Assembly (NCBI RefSeq): GCF_013170705.1
Contig: NZ_CP033334.1
Location: 5,371,501 to 5,435,500, forward strand
DNA length: 64,000 nucleotides
Direction: 5' to 3'
Origin: Mesorhizobium loti
GTDB lineage: Bacteria > Pseudomonadota > Alphaproteobacteria > Rhizobiales > Rhizobiaceae
Shown here in pieces: positions 1-8,617 of the stretch (its first letter is position 1; the number at the start of each line of letters is the position of its first letter). Made by a program: the position numbers and the translations under genes. The notes under the pieces are model-generated. The model worked only from the letters and a program-made list of their open reading frames with translations. It was not told where the DNA came from and made no database searches.

Positions 1-627
1 ACCTTGCTCGTCGGCCAGTCGGCAAAAGCCGCGGCGGATGACGGGCTGTTCCCTGGCATCTTCGCGCGGGTCAACAAGCGCGGCGTCCCCTCGCTGGGCC
101 TTGTCATCGTGGCGACGATCATGAGCATTCAGGTGCTCGCCACCATGTCGCCGACCGCAAGCGAGCAGTTCGGCAAGATCGCGTCGATTGCGGTCATCAT
201 GACATTGCTGCCTTATATTTACTCGATGATCGCCATAAAGGTGCTCGGCTATCGCAAGATGCCCCACGCGCAGTACACCTTCTTCGTGATCACGGGGCTC
301 GCGGGGGCGGCCTATTGCATGGTGGCGCTGGCTGGCTCCGATGGAGAGCAAGTGCGGTGGTCACTGATCTTCGTGATCTCCACAATCGTTTTCTACTCGG
401 CGTCGATCACCCGCAAGCGCGATATCGAGGAAAAGCATCTCCATCCGGGTGGGCGTTCGCCCGTCTGGGTGCGTTATCTCGCACTGGGTGTTACCATTGC
501 TGCGCTGGCCGTAATGTTCTGGCTGTCGGTGGGCCGCTATTCCGGTCTCGACCTTCACTCGCGCTCTGCATCGCCGCCGAACGTATCGGAGACGGTCGAC
601 AAGATGGTGCCACAAGAGACGCCCTGA
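1..627 (+). CDS. APC-family amino acid/polyamine antiporter, C-terminal part
   Basis: Only the last ~208 residues are present; the reading frame is open at the left edge, so the start lies outside the window. The visible part begins in the cytoplasmic loop with the phrase AADDGLFPGIFARVNKRGVP, typical of AdiC/PotE-type exchangers of the APC superfamily, and then shows about five hydrophobic segments, consistent with the last helices of a 12-helix inner-membrane transporter. These proteins exchange an amino acid for its decarboxylated amine (arginine/agmatine, ornithine/putrescine); the substrate here cannot be read from this fragment. Its stop codon overlaps the start of the acetyltransferase gene by one base, so the two were probably co-transcribed. 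A related but clearly different antiporter lies on the opposite strand at 1262-2653. Confidence 0.85.
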   Translation, partial: TLLVGQSAKAAADDGLFPGIFARVNKRGVPSLGLVIVATIMSIQVLATMSPTASEQFGKIASIAVIMTLLPYIYSMIAIKVLGYRKMPHAQYTFFVITGLAGAAYCMVALAGSDGEQVRWSLIFVISTIVFYSASITRKRDIEEKHLHPGGRSPVWVRYLALGVTIAALAVMFWLSVGRYSGLDLHSRSASPPNVSETVDKMVPQETP

Positions 628-1116
628 TGGACTGGCGTGCGATGACCGATGCGGATCTCGATCGAGTGACGAACCTCGCAGAGGCGGTTCACCTCGATTA
701 TCCCGAGAACTCATCGGTCTTCGCCGCCTGTTTCCGCCTCTATCCGGCAGGATGTCATGTTCTGGACATCGGCGACGGCAGGATTGGCGGCTACCTGATC
801 TCACATCCAGGGCGGCTCGACACGCCGCCGGCACTCGATGTGCCGCTGAAGCGGCTGCCCGAACCGCTCGACTGCTATTATCTTCACGACCTCGCGGTCG
901 GCGAGGCAGCGCGCGGGCACGGCATGGCGAACCGCGCGGTGGAGATTGTCGTGGAGGAAGCACGCCGTGGTGGCTTTTGACACTATCGCCCTGATCGCGG
1001 TCGGCGATGCCCATGCCTTCTGGAACTATTGGGGTTTCGCATCGCTCGGCGACGGCCGGATCAATCCGGCGAAAGGCTATGGCGAGGAAGCGCGCGCGTT
1101 GATCCGCAAAATCTGA
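627..1116 (+). pseudogene. GNAT-family N-acetyltransferase, broken by a one-base frameshift
   Basis: The first 117 codons read as a GNAT domain, with the acetyl-CoA-binding phrase VGEAARGHGMANRAVE near residues 90-105. The frame then hits TGA at 978-980 directly after a run of four T (975-978). Removing one T joins it to a frame that continues FDTIALIAVGDAHAFWNYWG and ends at TGA 1114-1116, giving about 162 residues, a normal GNAT length with the usual C-terminal aromatic-Gly-Phe element. This is either a real pseudogene or a homopolymer sequencing error. The ATG overlaps the stop of the antiporter gene upstream (TGATG), which suggests translational coupling and a role in acetylating an amine or amino acid; that role is inference. 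Confidence 0.75.
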
Positions 1117-1221
1117 TCAGCGCACGAAATCATACTCGATCGTCGCCTGGATGCGCGAGGTGATGCGCGAGCTGCCATCCTGTTCGTCGCGGAACCCGAC
1201 GAGCCGCACGACGCCGCCGAG
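1117..1221 (-). pseudogene. Possible C-terminal remnant of an unidentified protein
   Basis: On the minus strand one frame is open for about 35 codons between an in-frame TAG (1222-1224) and a TGA (1117-1119) and ends ...DGSSRITSRIQATIEYDFVR. The alternating polar/hydrophobic pattern resembles the closing strand of a beta-barrel or other secreted protein, but I do not recognise the family. There is no plausible start, so if it is real it is the tail of a gene whose body has been lost. It lies squeezed between the broken GNAT gene and the second antiporter. The open stretch is short enough to be chance. Confidence 0.25.
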
Positions 1222-1261
1222 CTACGATGGTGGGGGAACATCGCACAGGTGCGTTCTCCTC

Positions 1262-2653
1262 TCACGGCATCGAACGTTGCGGCTCCTCATTCCTCACATC
1301 ATCGCGCGGTGGCTGCCGGCGCGTCATCATCGCATAGACCGGTATCCCGATCATCGTCAGAATCATGGTCCACAAACCCGCCGCCGCACCGCCGCCATAT
1401 ATTGTGACCAGTGAAAAGGTGAAGGCGATCAACGAAATCAGCGTGAAGGGCCGGTCAGCCCAAGGGCCGGGCCGGGCAAGACTCGCGAGCAGCGTGGTTT
1501 CGGCGGCCGCGCAAAAGGCATAGGGGACCATTTCCGCGGTGGTCGAGAGATTGATGAGCTCGCGATAGACGCCGACCAAAGCGGTCAATCCGCTCGCCTG
1601 CAGCAGCAGCATCAGCGATGACAGGACAAGCGAAATGGCAATCCCCGCCGCAGGGGTGCTCGAGCGGCTAAGCCGCGCGAAGATCGGAGGGAACAGGCCG
1701 TCGCGCGCCGCGGCAAGCGGAACCTGGCCCATCACCAGCGTCCAGCCGTTGAGCGCGGCGAGCGACGAGAAGATGACCGCCGCCGCCAGCACGTCGCCAG
1801 CCCAATCCCCCCACATCAGGCGGGCTGCATCGGCAAAGGGCGCCGACGAGGCCGCCAGCGTCGCGCGCGGTACGACGCCCATCACGGTGACCGTGCAGAG
1901 AATGAATATCGCGGCGCAGATCAATGTGCCTAGGATGGTGGCGCGCGGAATCGTGCGCGCCGGATCCCTGACATTGTCGGCGGGCACGGTCGAGGATTCG
2001 ATGCCCAGGAAAGCGAACATGATCAAAGGCATTACGCTGGCGATCGCGAATAGCGTGGAAAGCGGGCCAGAACCGCCCGCGCCGGCGGGGAGGTCAGGCG
2101 GTAGCGCGAGGGTCGCGGGCGAAACCCAGAACAGCCCGATCGACCCGATCGCGATGAAGGGCACGAGCTTCATGCCGACCATGATATTCTGAAGTATCGC
2201 GGCGGACCGGACGCCACGGATATTCACCAGCGCGACGGCCCATATCGCGGCCAGCCCGATTGCGGTGGAAAGCAGCCGGCTTTGACCAATGCCGGGGAAA
2301 AAAACGCCGAGATAACCCACGAAGGTGATCGCGATCGCGGGCTGCGAAACCCACATCGAAATCCAATAGGTCCACGCGACGATGAACCCGGCCTGCGGGC
2401 CAAATGCCTGCCGCGCATAGGCATAGGGACCGCCGACGCTTGGCAATATCCGCGCAAGCCGCGCAAACAGCAGCGCGATGCAGATCGCGACACCGGCCAT
2501 CAGGACCCATCCTATGAGCGCGACATAGCCATAGGGCGCGAGTGCGGCCGGCGAGAGAAAGAAACCACTTCCGATAATATTGCCGACGACCAGCGCGCTG
2601 CAGGTGACTACACCCAGCGACCGGGCGTGGCTGCTCGCGATCGGAGCCGTCAT
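1262..2653 (-). CDS. APC-family amino acid/polyamine antiporter (AdiC/PotE-like)
   Basis: A complete 463-residue transporter with about 12 hydrophobic helices. The N-terminal motif GNIIGSGFFLSPAALAPYG (about residues 23-41) is the unwound substrate-binding stretch of helix 1 in APC transporters, and PSVGGPYAYARQAFGPQAGF is the conserved helix 2-3 region. The loop MGQVPLAAARDGLFPPIFAR before the last helices matches the equivalent loop in the truncated antiporter at the left edge. It should exchange a cationic amino acid or its amine across the inner membrane; the exact pair is unknown. There is no decarboxylase gene within the window, so coupling to acid resistance cannot be shown. Confidence 0.9.
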   Translation of the reverse strand: MTAPIASSHARSLGVVTCSALVVGNIIGSGFFLSPAALAPYGYVALIGWVLMAGVAICIALLFARLARILPSVGGPYAYARQAFGPQAGFIVAWTYWISMWVSQPAIAITFVGYLGVFFPGIGQSRLLSTAIGLAAIWAVALVNIRGVRSAAILQNIMVGMKLVPFIAIGSIGLFWVSPATLALPPDLPAGAGGSGPLSTLFAIASVMPLIMFAFLGIESSTVPADNVRDPARTIPRATILGTLICAAIFILCTVTVMGVVPRATLAASSAPFADAARLMWGDWAGDVLAAAVIFSSLAALNGWTLVMGQVPLAAARDGLFPPIFARLSRSSTPAAGIAISLVLSSLMLLLQASGLTALVGVYRELINLSTTAEMVPYAFCAAAETTLLASLARPGPWADRPFTLISLIAFTFSLVTIYGGGAAAGLWTMILTMIGIPVYAMMTRRQPPRDDVRNEEPQRSMP

Positions 2654-2993
2654 GCCGGCCCGAGCGCGCGGAAGAATGAAGAGCGGTTTCGAAGCGGTAT
2701 CATGATGTCAACGCTCTCAAATCCAGTACCATTGGGACTTGCGATCAAGAACTGTGATACTATTCAACGTGCAGGCGAGCTTGTCTACCGTGGTCTTGTG
2801 TCAGCCATGTGCCACCCTTGAGCGGCCTCGTTGGTTTCAGTGGAATGGAACAGACCGTCGCCATTCTCAGGCGGATGCGATCCAGTTCGCGCTGGCTGAC
2901 TGGCGGCAGATTGAGGCCACCACCTCATACCGGCAGTTCGAGCGAGTTATAGCATCGGTGGTCCCGTGAACGGGGAGAAGGAAGAAGGGAGCC
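2654..2993. other. Intergenic region without a recognisable gene
   Basis: About 340 bases separate the antiporter from gmk. The stretch around 2700-2800 looks less GC-rich than its surroundings. Short open frames exist on both strands but none has family motifs, a ribosome-binding site or rhizobial codon use. It marks the border between the accessory antiporter segment and the conserved gmk-fab block. Confidence 0.5.
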
Positions 2994-3668
2994 TTACGCC
3001 GTCTTCTCGTCCAGCAGGCCGGAGACGAAATCGAACAGACCGGGCCGGCGGTCCCGCCGCAATCGTTCGGCGACGACAATGCCGCGCACCTCGGCGAAGG
3101 CCCGGTCGAGATCGTCATTGACGATGACGAAATCATATTCCTTCCAGTGCTCGATCTCATTGCGGGCGTTCTTCAGCCGCGTCTCGATCACCGCTTCCTG
3201 GTCCTCGGCGCGGCGTTTCAGCCGCGCCTTCAGTTCCTTCATCGAGGGCGGCAGGATGAAGATCGAAACGATATCGGCACGCATCTTCTCCTTGAGCTGC
3301 TGGGCGCCTTGCCAGTCGATGTCGAACAGCATGTCGCGGCCTTGCGCCAGCGCCAGTTCCGCGGGTTCGCGCGGTGTCGCATAGCAATTGCCGTGCACCT
3401 CCGCCCACTCGAGCAGCGCGTCGGAATCGCGCAGCCGCTCGAACTCGCGCATGGTGCGGAAATGGTAGTGAACCCCCTCGATCTCCGAGCCGCGGCGCGG
3501 CCTAGTGGTGACCGATACCGACAATTCGAGGCTGGAATCGCTTTCCAGGAGATTGCGCGCGATCGTCGACTTGCCGGCACCGGATGGCGACGACAGGACG
3601 AGCATCAGCCCCCGGCGGCGAATGCGGCCCCCCAAATCCCTGGGAACCATCGGTTCCTTGGCAACCAT
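2994..3668 (-). CDS. gmk: Guanylate kinase
   Basis: Phosphorylates GMP to GDP with ATP in the cytoplasm. The P-loop [10 protein letters not shown] lies at about residues 26-35, followed by the GMP-binding region [18 protein letters not shown] and [13 protein letters not shown]; 224 residues is a normal length with a short N-terminal extension. The chosen ATG gives an extra ~20 residues before the conserved [12 protein letters not shown]; an internal ATG at the seventh codon is a possible alternative. It follows yicC with a 3-base gap, so the two are co-transcribed, an arrangement conserved in many proteobacteria. Confidence 0.97.
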   Translation of the reverse strand: MVAKEPMVPRDLGGRIRRRGLMLVLSSPSGAGKSTIARNLLESDSSLELSVSVTTRPRRGSEIEGVHYHFRTMREFERLRDSDALLEWAEVHGNCYATPREPAELALAQGRDMLFDIDWQGAQQLKEKMRADIVSIFILPPSMKELKARLKRRAEDQEAVIETRLKNARNEIEHWKEYDFVIVNDDLDRAFAEVRGIVVAERLRRDRRPGLFDFVSGLLDEKTA

Positions 3669-3671
3669 CGG

Positions 3672-4562
3672 CTACTCCAGATTCTGTACCTGTTCACGAA
3701 ACTGGTCGACCACGGCCTTCAGCTCCAGCCCGATCGCGGTGACGGCCGCGGCGTTCGACTTCGAGCACAGCGTATTCGATTCGCGGTTAAATTCCTGTGC
3801 CAGAAAATCGAGCTTACGGCCGACGGCGCCGCCACCCCCAAGCAGGGCCCGGCCAGATGCGACATGCGTTTTCAGCCGGTCGATCTCTTCGCGAATATCA
3901 GCCTTGGTCGCAAGGAATGCCGCCTCCATATGCAGCCGGCTGGCGTCCAGATTGGCGGACGCGTCCATCAGCAGCCTGACCTGCTCGGCGATGCGTTCAC
4001 GGATCGCCGCGGTGTCGCGTGAGGGGTCCGCCTCCGCGCGCAACGTCAGTGCCTCGATGGCATCGATGTGGCCGGACAGCAGCAAAGCCAGCGCCGCCCC
4101 CTCGCCCTGCCGCGCCTGTTCCAGCCCTTTCAGCGCGACGTCGAGCGCAACCGTGATGGCGGCGTCGAGCGCGGCGCGCGCCTCCTCGGTTTCGATGGTT
4201 TCAGGAATGTCAAGCACACCTCGCAGCGACAGCAATCCGTCGGCTGTCGCCGGGGCAACGCCGAATTGTTCCTGCAGACGCTTGGCCAGACCCGCAAGGT
4301 CTTTCAGAAACGCCTCGTTGACGACGGGTTGCGCCTGCGCGCCGGCGGCGCGGCCGATTGTGAGCGTCGCCTGGAAATTGCCGCGGGCGAAACGCTTCTG
4401 CAGCGTCTGTCGCACCGCCGGCTCCAGCCGCTCAAAACCCTGTGGCAGCCGCAGCCGCACCTCGACGCTCTTGCCGTTGACGGACTTGACCTCCCAGGCG
4501 ATCGAGGTGCCGTCATGCTCGGCGACGGCACGTGCAAACCCGGTCATGCTCTGCAAATTCAT
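3672..4562 (-). CDS. yicC: YicC/YloC family endoribonuclease-like protein
   Basis: A 296-residue cytoplasmic protein beginning LQSMTGFARA, the signature of the YicC family, and ending GLELKAVVDQFREQVQNLE, the conserved DUF1732 C-terminus. The acidic/Arg core around FLAQEFNRESNTLCSKSN is also typical. Escherichia coli YicC has been reported to act in RNA (RyhB) decay; a role here is by homology only. An upstream in-frame ATG would add 39 residues without family resemblance, so the start at the MNLQSMTGF methionine is preferred. It sits immediately upstream of gmk and downstream of mltG. Confidence 0.93.
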   Translation of the reverse strand: MNLQSMTGFARAVAEHDGTSIAWEVKSVNGKSVEVRLRLPQGFERLEPAVRQTLQKRFARGNFQATLTIGRAAGAQAQPVVNEAFLKDLAGLAKRLQEQFGVAPATADGLLSLRGVLDIPETIETEEARAALDAAITVALDVALKGLEQARQGEGAALALLLSGHIDAIEALTLRAEADPSRDTAAIRERIAEQVRLLMDASANLDASRLHMEAAFLATKADIREEIDRLKTHVASGRALLGGGGAVGRKLDFLAQEFNRESNTLCSKSNAAAVTAIGLELKAVVDQFREQVQNLE

Positions 4563-4719
4563 GTCGCCTGCACATCCCTGGCGCATCACCCCGAAACCAG
4601 TCTTCCGGACGGGGCAAGTGCTGCTTGAAAACAACCACGCCGCGGGCGCGTCGAAACCGGACGCTTGGCGTTCCTTCAAATGTCAGGCTGTCGCCTTCCG
4701 GGCAACGCCTTTCTTCGTC

Positions 4720-5985
4720 TTACTGGGCATCACCCGCATCGCCGCCGGCATCGCCATTGTCGCCACCGGTGCTGTCGCCGCCGTCGGCGGGCTTGTCTGC
4801 GGCAGGCTTGTCCGTATTGCCGTTGGCACCGGCGGCAGCGGCCTTGGCCGCGTCATCGGCCTGCTTTTTCTGCAGCGCACGATAGCGGGCGACGTTCTCA
4901 TTGTGCTCGTCCAGCGTCGCGGCAAAGACATGACCGCCCGTGCCGTCGGCGACGAAATATAGATCGTCGGTCTTCGATGGATTGGCCACGGCCTCAAGCG
5001 CCGCGCGGCCCGGATTGGCGATCGGCGTCGGCGGCAGCCCGTTGATGACATAGGTGTTGTAAGGTGTCTGCTTTTGGATGTCCGACTGGTAGATCGGGCG
5101 GTCGGCGGGCTTTCCCTTGCCGCCGAACAGACCATAGATGATGGTCGGATCGGATTGCAGGCGCATGCCCTTGGCCAACCGGTTCAGGAAGACGGCGGCG
5201 ACGCGCGAACGCTCGTCACCCTTGCCGGTTTCCTTCTCGACGATCGACGCCAGGGTGACGAAGTCCTCGATATTGGCGAGCGGCAGGTCCGGCGCGCGCC
5301 GCTGCCATACCTCGTCGACCAGCTTCTTTTGATCGGCCAGCAGCTTGTCGATCATCTGCTGGCGCGTCGCGCCACGCGTGAAGCGCAGCGTGTCGGTGGC
5401 AAGGCTGCCCTCGGGAGGCGTTGTCGAAGGCATGTCGCCACTCAGGGCGGGTTCGTCGGCGATACGCTGCAGGGCCTGCTCGACCGTCAGCCCTTCCGGA
5501 ATGGTCAGCGAGTACATCACCGACTTGCCGCTTTTCAGGAGCTCCATGATGTCGCGCATGGATGCCCTGGGCTTGATCTCGTATTCGCCTGCCTTGAGCG
5601 CGGAATCATTGCCGAAGGCACGCACGCCAAGGCGGAAGACACGGGCGTCGCTGATCAGTCCGCGCCGTTCAAGCTGGTCGGCGATGTCCTGGACGCCGGT
5701 GTTCGCCTTGACCAGGAAGGTGTCGCCATTGGCCGAAGGACCGGGTTCGGTGAATTCCTGCTTGCCGAAATAGAGCGCCACTCCAGCCGCCAAAACCAGC
5801 AGCATCACCGAGGAGATGACGAAGTTCATGAACACCACGACCTGGCTGCGCGAAGCGCGCGAGCGTTTCGGCGGCGGGGTTCCGGCTTCCGGCCGCAAGG
5901 CCTCGCTGGCTGTCTTCGGCACGATCGGCCCGGTGTTCGCCGGCCGTTGCCCGAATTCTCCGTTGCCCACCGGATTTGTGTTCAT
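4720..5985 (-). CDS. mltG: Endolytic murein transglycosylase MltG
   Basis: Cleaves nascent glycan strands in the periplasm and thereby ends peptidoglycan polymerisation. The protein has 421 residues: a cytoplasmic N-terminus with a Pro/Arg stretch, one transmembrane helix at about 50-72, a LysM-like subdomain (about 85-155) and the YceG catalytic domain with the SIVEKET motif (246-252) carrying the catalytic Glu, followed by RLAKGMRLQSDPTIIYG. The last ~50 residues are an Ala/Gly/Asp-rich low-complexity tail that is unlikely to be folded. It lies between fabF and yicC on the same strand, the usual Hyphomicrobiales order. Confidence 0.96.
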   Translation of the reverse strand: MNTNPVGNGEFGQRPANTGPIVPKTASEALRPEAGTPPPKRSRASRSQVVVFMNFVISSVMLLVLAAGVALYFGKQEFTEPGPSANGDTFLVKANTGVQDIADQLERRGLISDARVFRLGVRAFGNDSALKAGEYEIKPRASMRDIMELLKSGKSVMYSLTIPEGLTVEQALQRIADEPALSGDMPSTTPPEGSLATDTLRFTRGATRQQMIDKLLADQKKLVDEVWQRRAPDLPLANIEDFVTLASIVEKETGKGDERSRVAAVFLNRLAKGMRLQSDPTIIYGLFGGKGKPADRPIYQSDIQKQTPYNTYVINGLPPTPIANPGRAALEAVANPSKTDDLYFVADGTGGHVFAATLDEHNENVARYRALQKKQADDAAKAAAAGANGNTDKPAADKPADGGDSTGGDNGDAGGDAGDAQ

Positions 5986-6087
5986 TTTGCCCTACCGTTT
6001 GATCGCCCAACGAATCCCCCGCGGCAGAGTAGGGGCGAATATGGCAAAATTGACGGCACGTCGAAGCGTCGTCCGGCGGCCGGACGA

Positions 6088-7350
6088 TCAGCCATTGTAG
6101 CGCTGGAATACAAGCGAAGCGTTTGTGCCGCCGAAGCCGAAGGAATTGGACAGGGCCACGTCGATCTGGCGGGAGCGAGGCTTGTTCGGCACCAGGTCGA
6201 TCGCGGTTTCACGCTCCGGGTTGTCGAGGTTGATGGTCGCCGGCGCGATATTGTCTCTGATCGCGAGGATCGAAAAGATCGCCTCGGCGGCACCAGCCGC
6301 CCCCAGCAGATGGCCGATCGACGACTTGGTCGACGACATCGAAATCTTCGACGCGGCATTGCCGACAAGCCGCTCGACGGCGCCGAGCTCGATCGTGTCG
6401 GCCATGGTCGAGGTGCCATGCGCGTTGATGTAGTCGACATCGGATGGCGCAAGCTTGGCCCGGTTCAACGCCGCCGTCATGCAACGGAAGGCGCCGTCGC
6501 CGTCTTCAGCCGGTGCGGTGATGTGATAGGCGTCGCCCGTGAGACCGTAGCCGGTCACCTCGGCATAGATTTTCGCCCCGCGCGCCTTGGCGTGCTCGAG
6601 CTCTTCGAGCACCACGACACCGGCGCCCTCGCCCATGACGAAGCCATCTCGGTCACGGTCATAGGGACGCGAGGCCGTCTGCGGCGTATCATTGCGCTCG
6701 GTCGACAGCGCCCGACAGGCGGCGAAGCCCGCGATCGACAGCCGCGTCACCGGCGCTTCGGCGCCACCGGCGACCATGACGTCGGCATCGCCCCACATGA
6801 TCAGCCGGGCAGCATCGCCAATGGCGTGCGCCCCGGTCGAACAGGCAGTGACGACGGCATGGTTGGGGCCTTTCAGCCCGTGCCGGATCGAAACCTGGCC
6901 AGAGACAAGATTGATGATCTGGCCCGGGATGAAGAAGGGGCTGATGCGGCGCGGACCGCGCTCCTTGAGGATGATCGCATTCTCGGCGATGCCCTCGATG
7001 CCGCCAATGCCGGAACCGATGAGCACGCCGGTGGCGCACTGCTCCTCATGCGTCTTGGGCTCCCAGCCGGAATCCTTCAGCGCCTCGTCGGCGGCGGCAA
7101 TCCCGTACAGGATGAAGTCGCCGATCTTGCGCAATTCCTTGGGCTCGAGCACGGCCTCTGGATTGAAGGTAGCATTGCTGCCGTCACCACGCGGAATGAC
7201 ATGGGCGACCTTGCAGGCAAGATCCTCCACCTCGAACTCGGTGATGCGCTTGGCGGCGCTGCGGCCGGTCAGAAGCTCCTTCCAGCTGTGCTCGAAGCCC
7301 ATGCCGAACGGCGACAACAACCCAAGGCCCGTGACGACGACACGCCTCAT
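6088..7350 (-). CDS. fabF: 3-oxoacyl-[acyl-carrier-protein] synthase II
   Basis: Elongating ketoacyl synthase of type II fatty acid synthesis, condensing acyl-ACP with malonyl-ACP. The Cys-His-His triad is complete: Cys170 in TACSTGAHA, His311 in NAHGTSTMAD and His346 in SSIGHLLGAAGA; the C-terminus carries SNSFGFGGTNASL. Length (420 residues) is standard. It follows acpP on the same strand with a 34-base gap, forming the fabD-fabG-acpP-fabF cluster. Confidence 0.97.
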   Translation of the reverse strand: MRRVVVTGLGLLSPFGMGFEHSWKELLTGRSAAKRITEFEVEDLACKVAHVIPRGDGSNATFNPEAVLEPKELRKIGDFILYGIAAADEALKDSGWEPKTHEEQCATGVLIGSGIGGIEGIAENAIILKERGPRRISPFFIPGQIINLVSGQVSIRHGLKGPNHAVVTACSTGAHAIGDAARLIMWGDADVMVAGGAEAPVTRLSIAGFAACRALSTERNDTPQTASRPYDRDRDGFVMGEGAGVVVLEELEHAKARGAKIYAEVTGYGLTGDAYHITAPAEDGDGAFRCMTAALNRAKLAPSDVDYINAHGTSTMADTIELGAVERLVGNAASKISMSSTKSSIGHLLGAAGAAEAIFSILAIRDNIAPATINLDNPERETAIDLVPNKPRSRQIDVALSNSFGFGGTNASLVFQRYNG

Positions 7351-7384
7351 CGCAGGTCCTCCCCGGTGATGACTGCGGAAAGCG

Positions 7385-7621
7385 TCAGGCCGAAGCCTTG
7401 TCGATGTACTTCACCGCATCGCCGACGGTCAGGATGGTCTCGGCCGCGTCGTCGGGAATCTCGACGCCAAACTCTTCTTCGAACGCCATGACGAGTTCGA
7501 CCGTATCGAGGCTGTCAGCGCCCAGATCATCGATGAAGCTCGCCTGCTCCGTCACTTTGTCGGCATCGACGCCAAGGTGCTCGATGACGATCTTCTTGAC
7601 GCGCTCTGCGGTGTCACTCAT
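7385..7621 (-). CDS. acpP: Acyl carrier protein
   Basis: A 78-residue acidic carrier protein. The phosphopantetheine attachment serine is in [20 protein letters not shown], at about residue 38. The start at [12 protein letters not shown] gives the usual AcpP length; the longer frame upstream adds unrelated sequence. It carries growing acyl chains between FabD, FabG and FabF, whose genes flank it. Confidence 0.97.
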   Translation of the reverse strand: MSDTAERVKKIVIEHLGVDADKVTEQASFIDDLGADSLDTVELVMAFEEEFGVEIPDDAAETILTVGDAVKYIDKASA

Positions 7622-7820
7622 TTGGGCATCCTCGTCTTTTGTTTGTCTGTCTTCGTTAGCGGGCAGAATGCCGCTAATCAAGCTGAAAGATGGTCCTGCC
7701 GGAAACGCAACGGCCACGGACCGGTTTTTGCCCGAACCGCCGGGTTGCGGGCCGCATTACACGAAAAATGGCCGAGGTCCAAGGTGAAATGGTCTCTTTT
7801 CACAACCCCGCCATGTCTGG

Positions 7821-8558
7821 TCAAATCATCGCCATGCCGCCGTTGACATGGATGGTCTGCCCGGTGACGTAGGCGGCTTCGTTGGAGGCGAGGTAGGCGA
7901 CGGCGGACGCCACTTCAACACTCGTGCCCATGCGGCGCGTCGGAATCGCCGCCATGATCGCCTCTTTCTGCTTGTCGTTGAGCTTGTCGGTCATCGCCGA
8001 TTCGATGAAGCCCGGGGCAACGCAGTTGACGGTGATGTTGCGGGTGGCGATCTCCTGCGCCAGCGACTTGGAGAAGCCGATCATGCCAGCCTTGGAGGCG
8101 CAATAGTTGGTTTGGCCGGGATTGCCGGTGACACCAACCACCGAGGTGATGTTGATGATGCGGCCATGGCGGCGGCGCATCATCGGATGGGTGAGTTCGC
8201 GCGTCAGCCGGAAAACGGCGGTCAGATTGACTTCGATCACGCTATCCCAATCGGCGTCCGACATGCGCACGAACAGCCCGTCCTTCGTAATGCCGGCATT
8301 GTTGACCAGGATGTCGACGCCTTCGAGATCGGCCTCCGCCTTCTGGCCAAGCGCCTTGACCTCGTCGCGATTCGACAGATTGGCCGGAAACAGCTTTACC
8401 CGGTCGCCGAGTTCGGCGGCCAGTGTTTCGAGTTTCTCGATGCGAGTGCCGTGCAGGCCGACAATGGCGCCTTGAGCATGCAGCACGCGGGCGATCGCCT
8501 CGCCGATGCCTCCCGATGCGCCGGTGACGAGCGCCTTGCGGCCGGTCAGTTCGAACAT
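7821..8558 (-). CDS. fabG: 3-oxoacyl-[acyl-carrier-protein] reductase
   Basis: NADPH-dependent short-chain reductase of the fatty acid elongation cycle. It shows the cofactor motif TGASGGIG (12-19), NNAG at 86-89, and the catalytic set Ser139, Tyr152 and Lys156 in TNYCASK; the C-terminus ends VTGQTIHVNGGMAMI as in FabG. The start at MFELTGRKA is supported by a CAGGAGAC ribosome-binding site a few bases upstream and gives 245 residues. A 200-base spacer separates it from acpP. Confidence 0.97.
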   Translation of the reverse strand: MFELTGRKALVTGASGGIGEAIARVLHAQGAIVGLHGTRIEKLETLAAELGDRVKLFPANLSNRDEVKALGQKAEADLEGVDILVNNAGITKDGLFVRMSDADWDSVIEVNLTAVFRLTRELTHPMMRRRHGRIINITSVVGVTGNPGQTNYCASKAGMIGFSKSLAQEIATRNITVNCVAPGFIESAMTDKLNDKQKEAIMAAIPTRRMGTSVEVASAVAYLASNEAAYVTGQTIHVNGGMAMI

Positions 8559-8617
8559 TTTTGTCTCCTGATCTGAGAAAACACCCTTCACACGGAAGGG
8601 GTCAAATCGCCAGTGTA

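Noticed and set aside
2739-2969. Short open frame in the spacer before gmk, considered as a transposase remnant
   Set aside because: No transposase motif, no terminal repeats and no ribosome-binding site; left as plain intergenic sequence.
5074-7491. An 805-codon open frame on the plus strand across mltG and fabF
   Set aside because: It runs antisense to two well-supported genes, and its sequence is Arg/Gly-rich low complexity without family motifs; a by-product of high GC.
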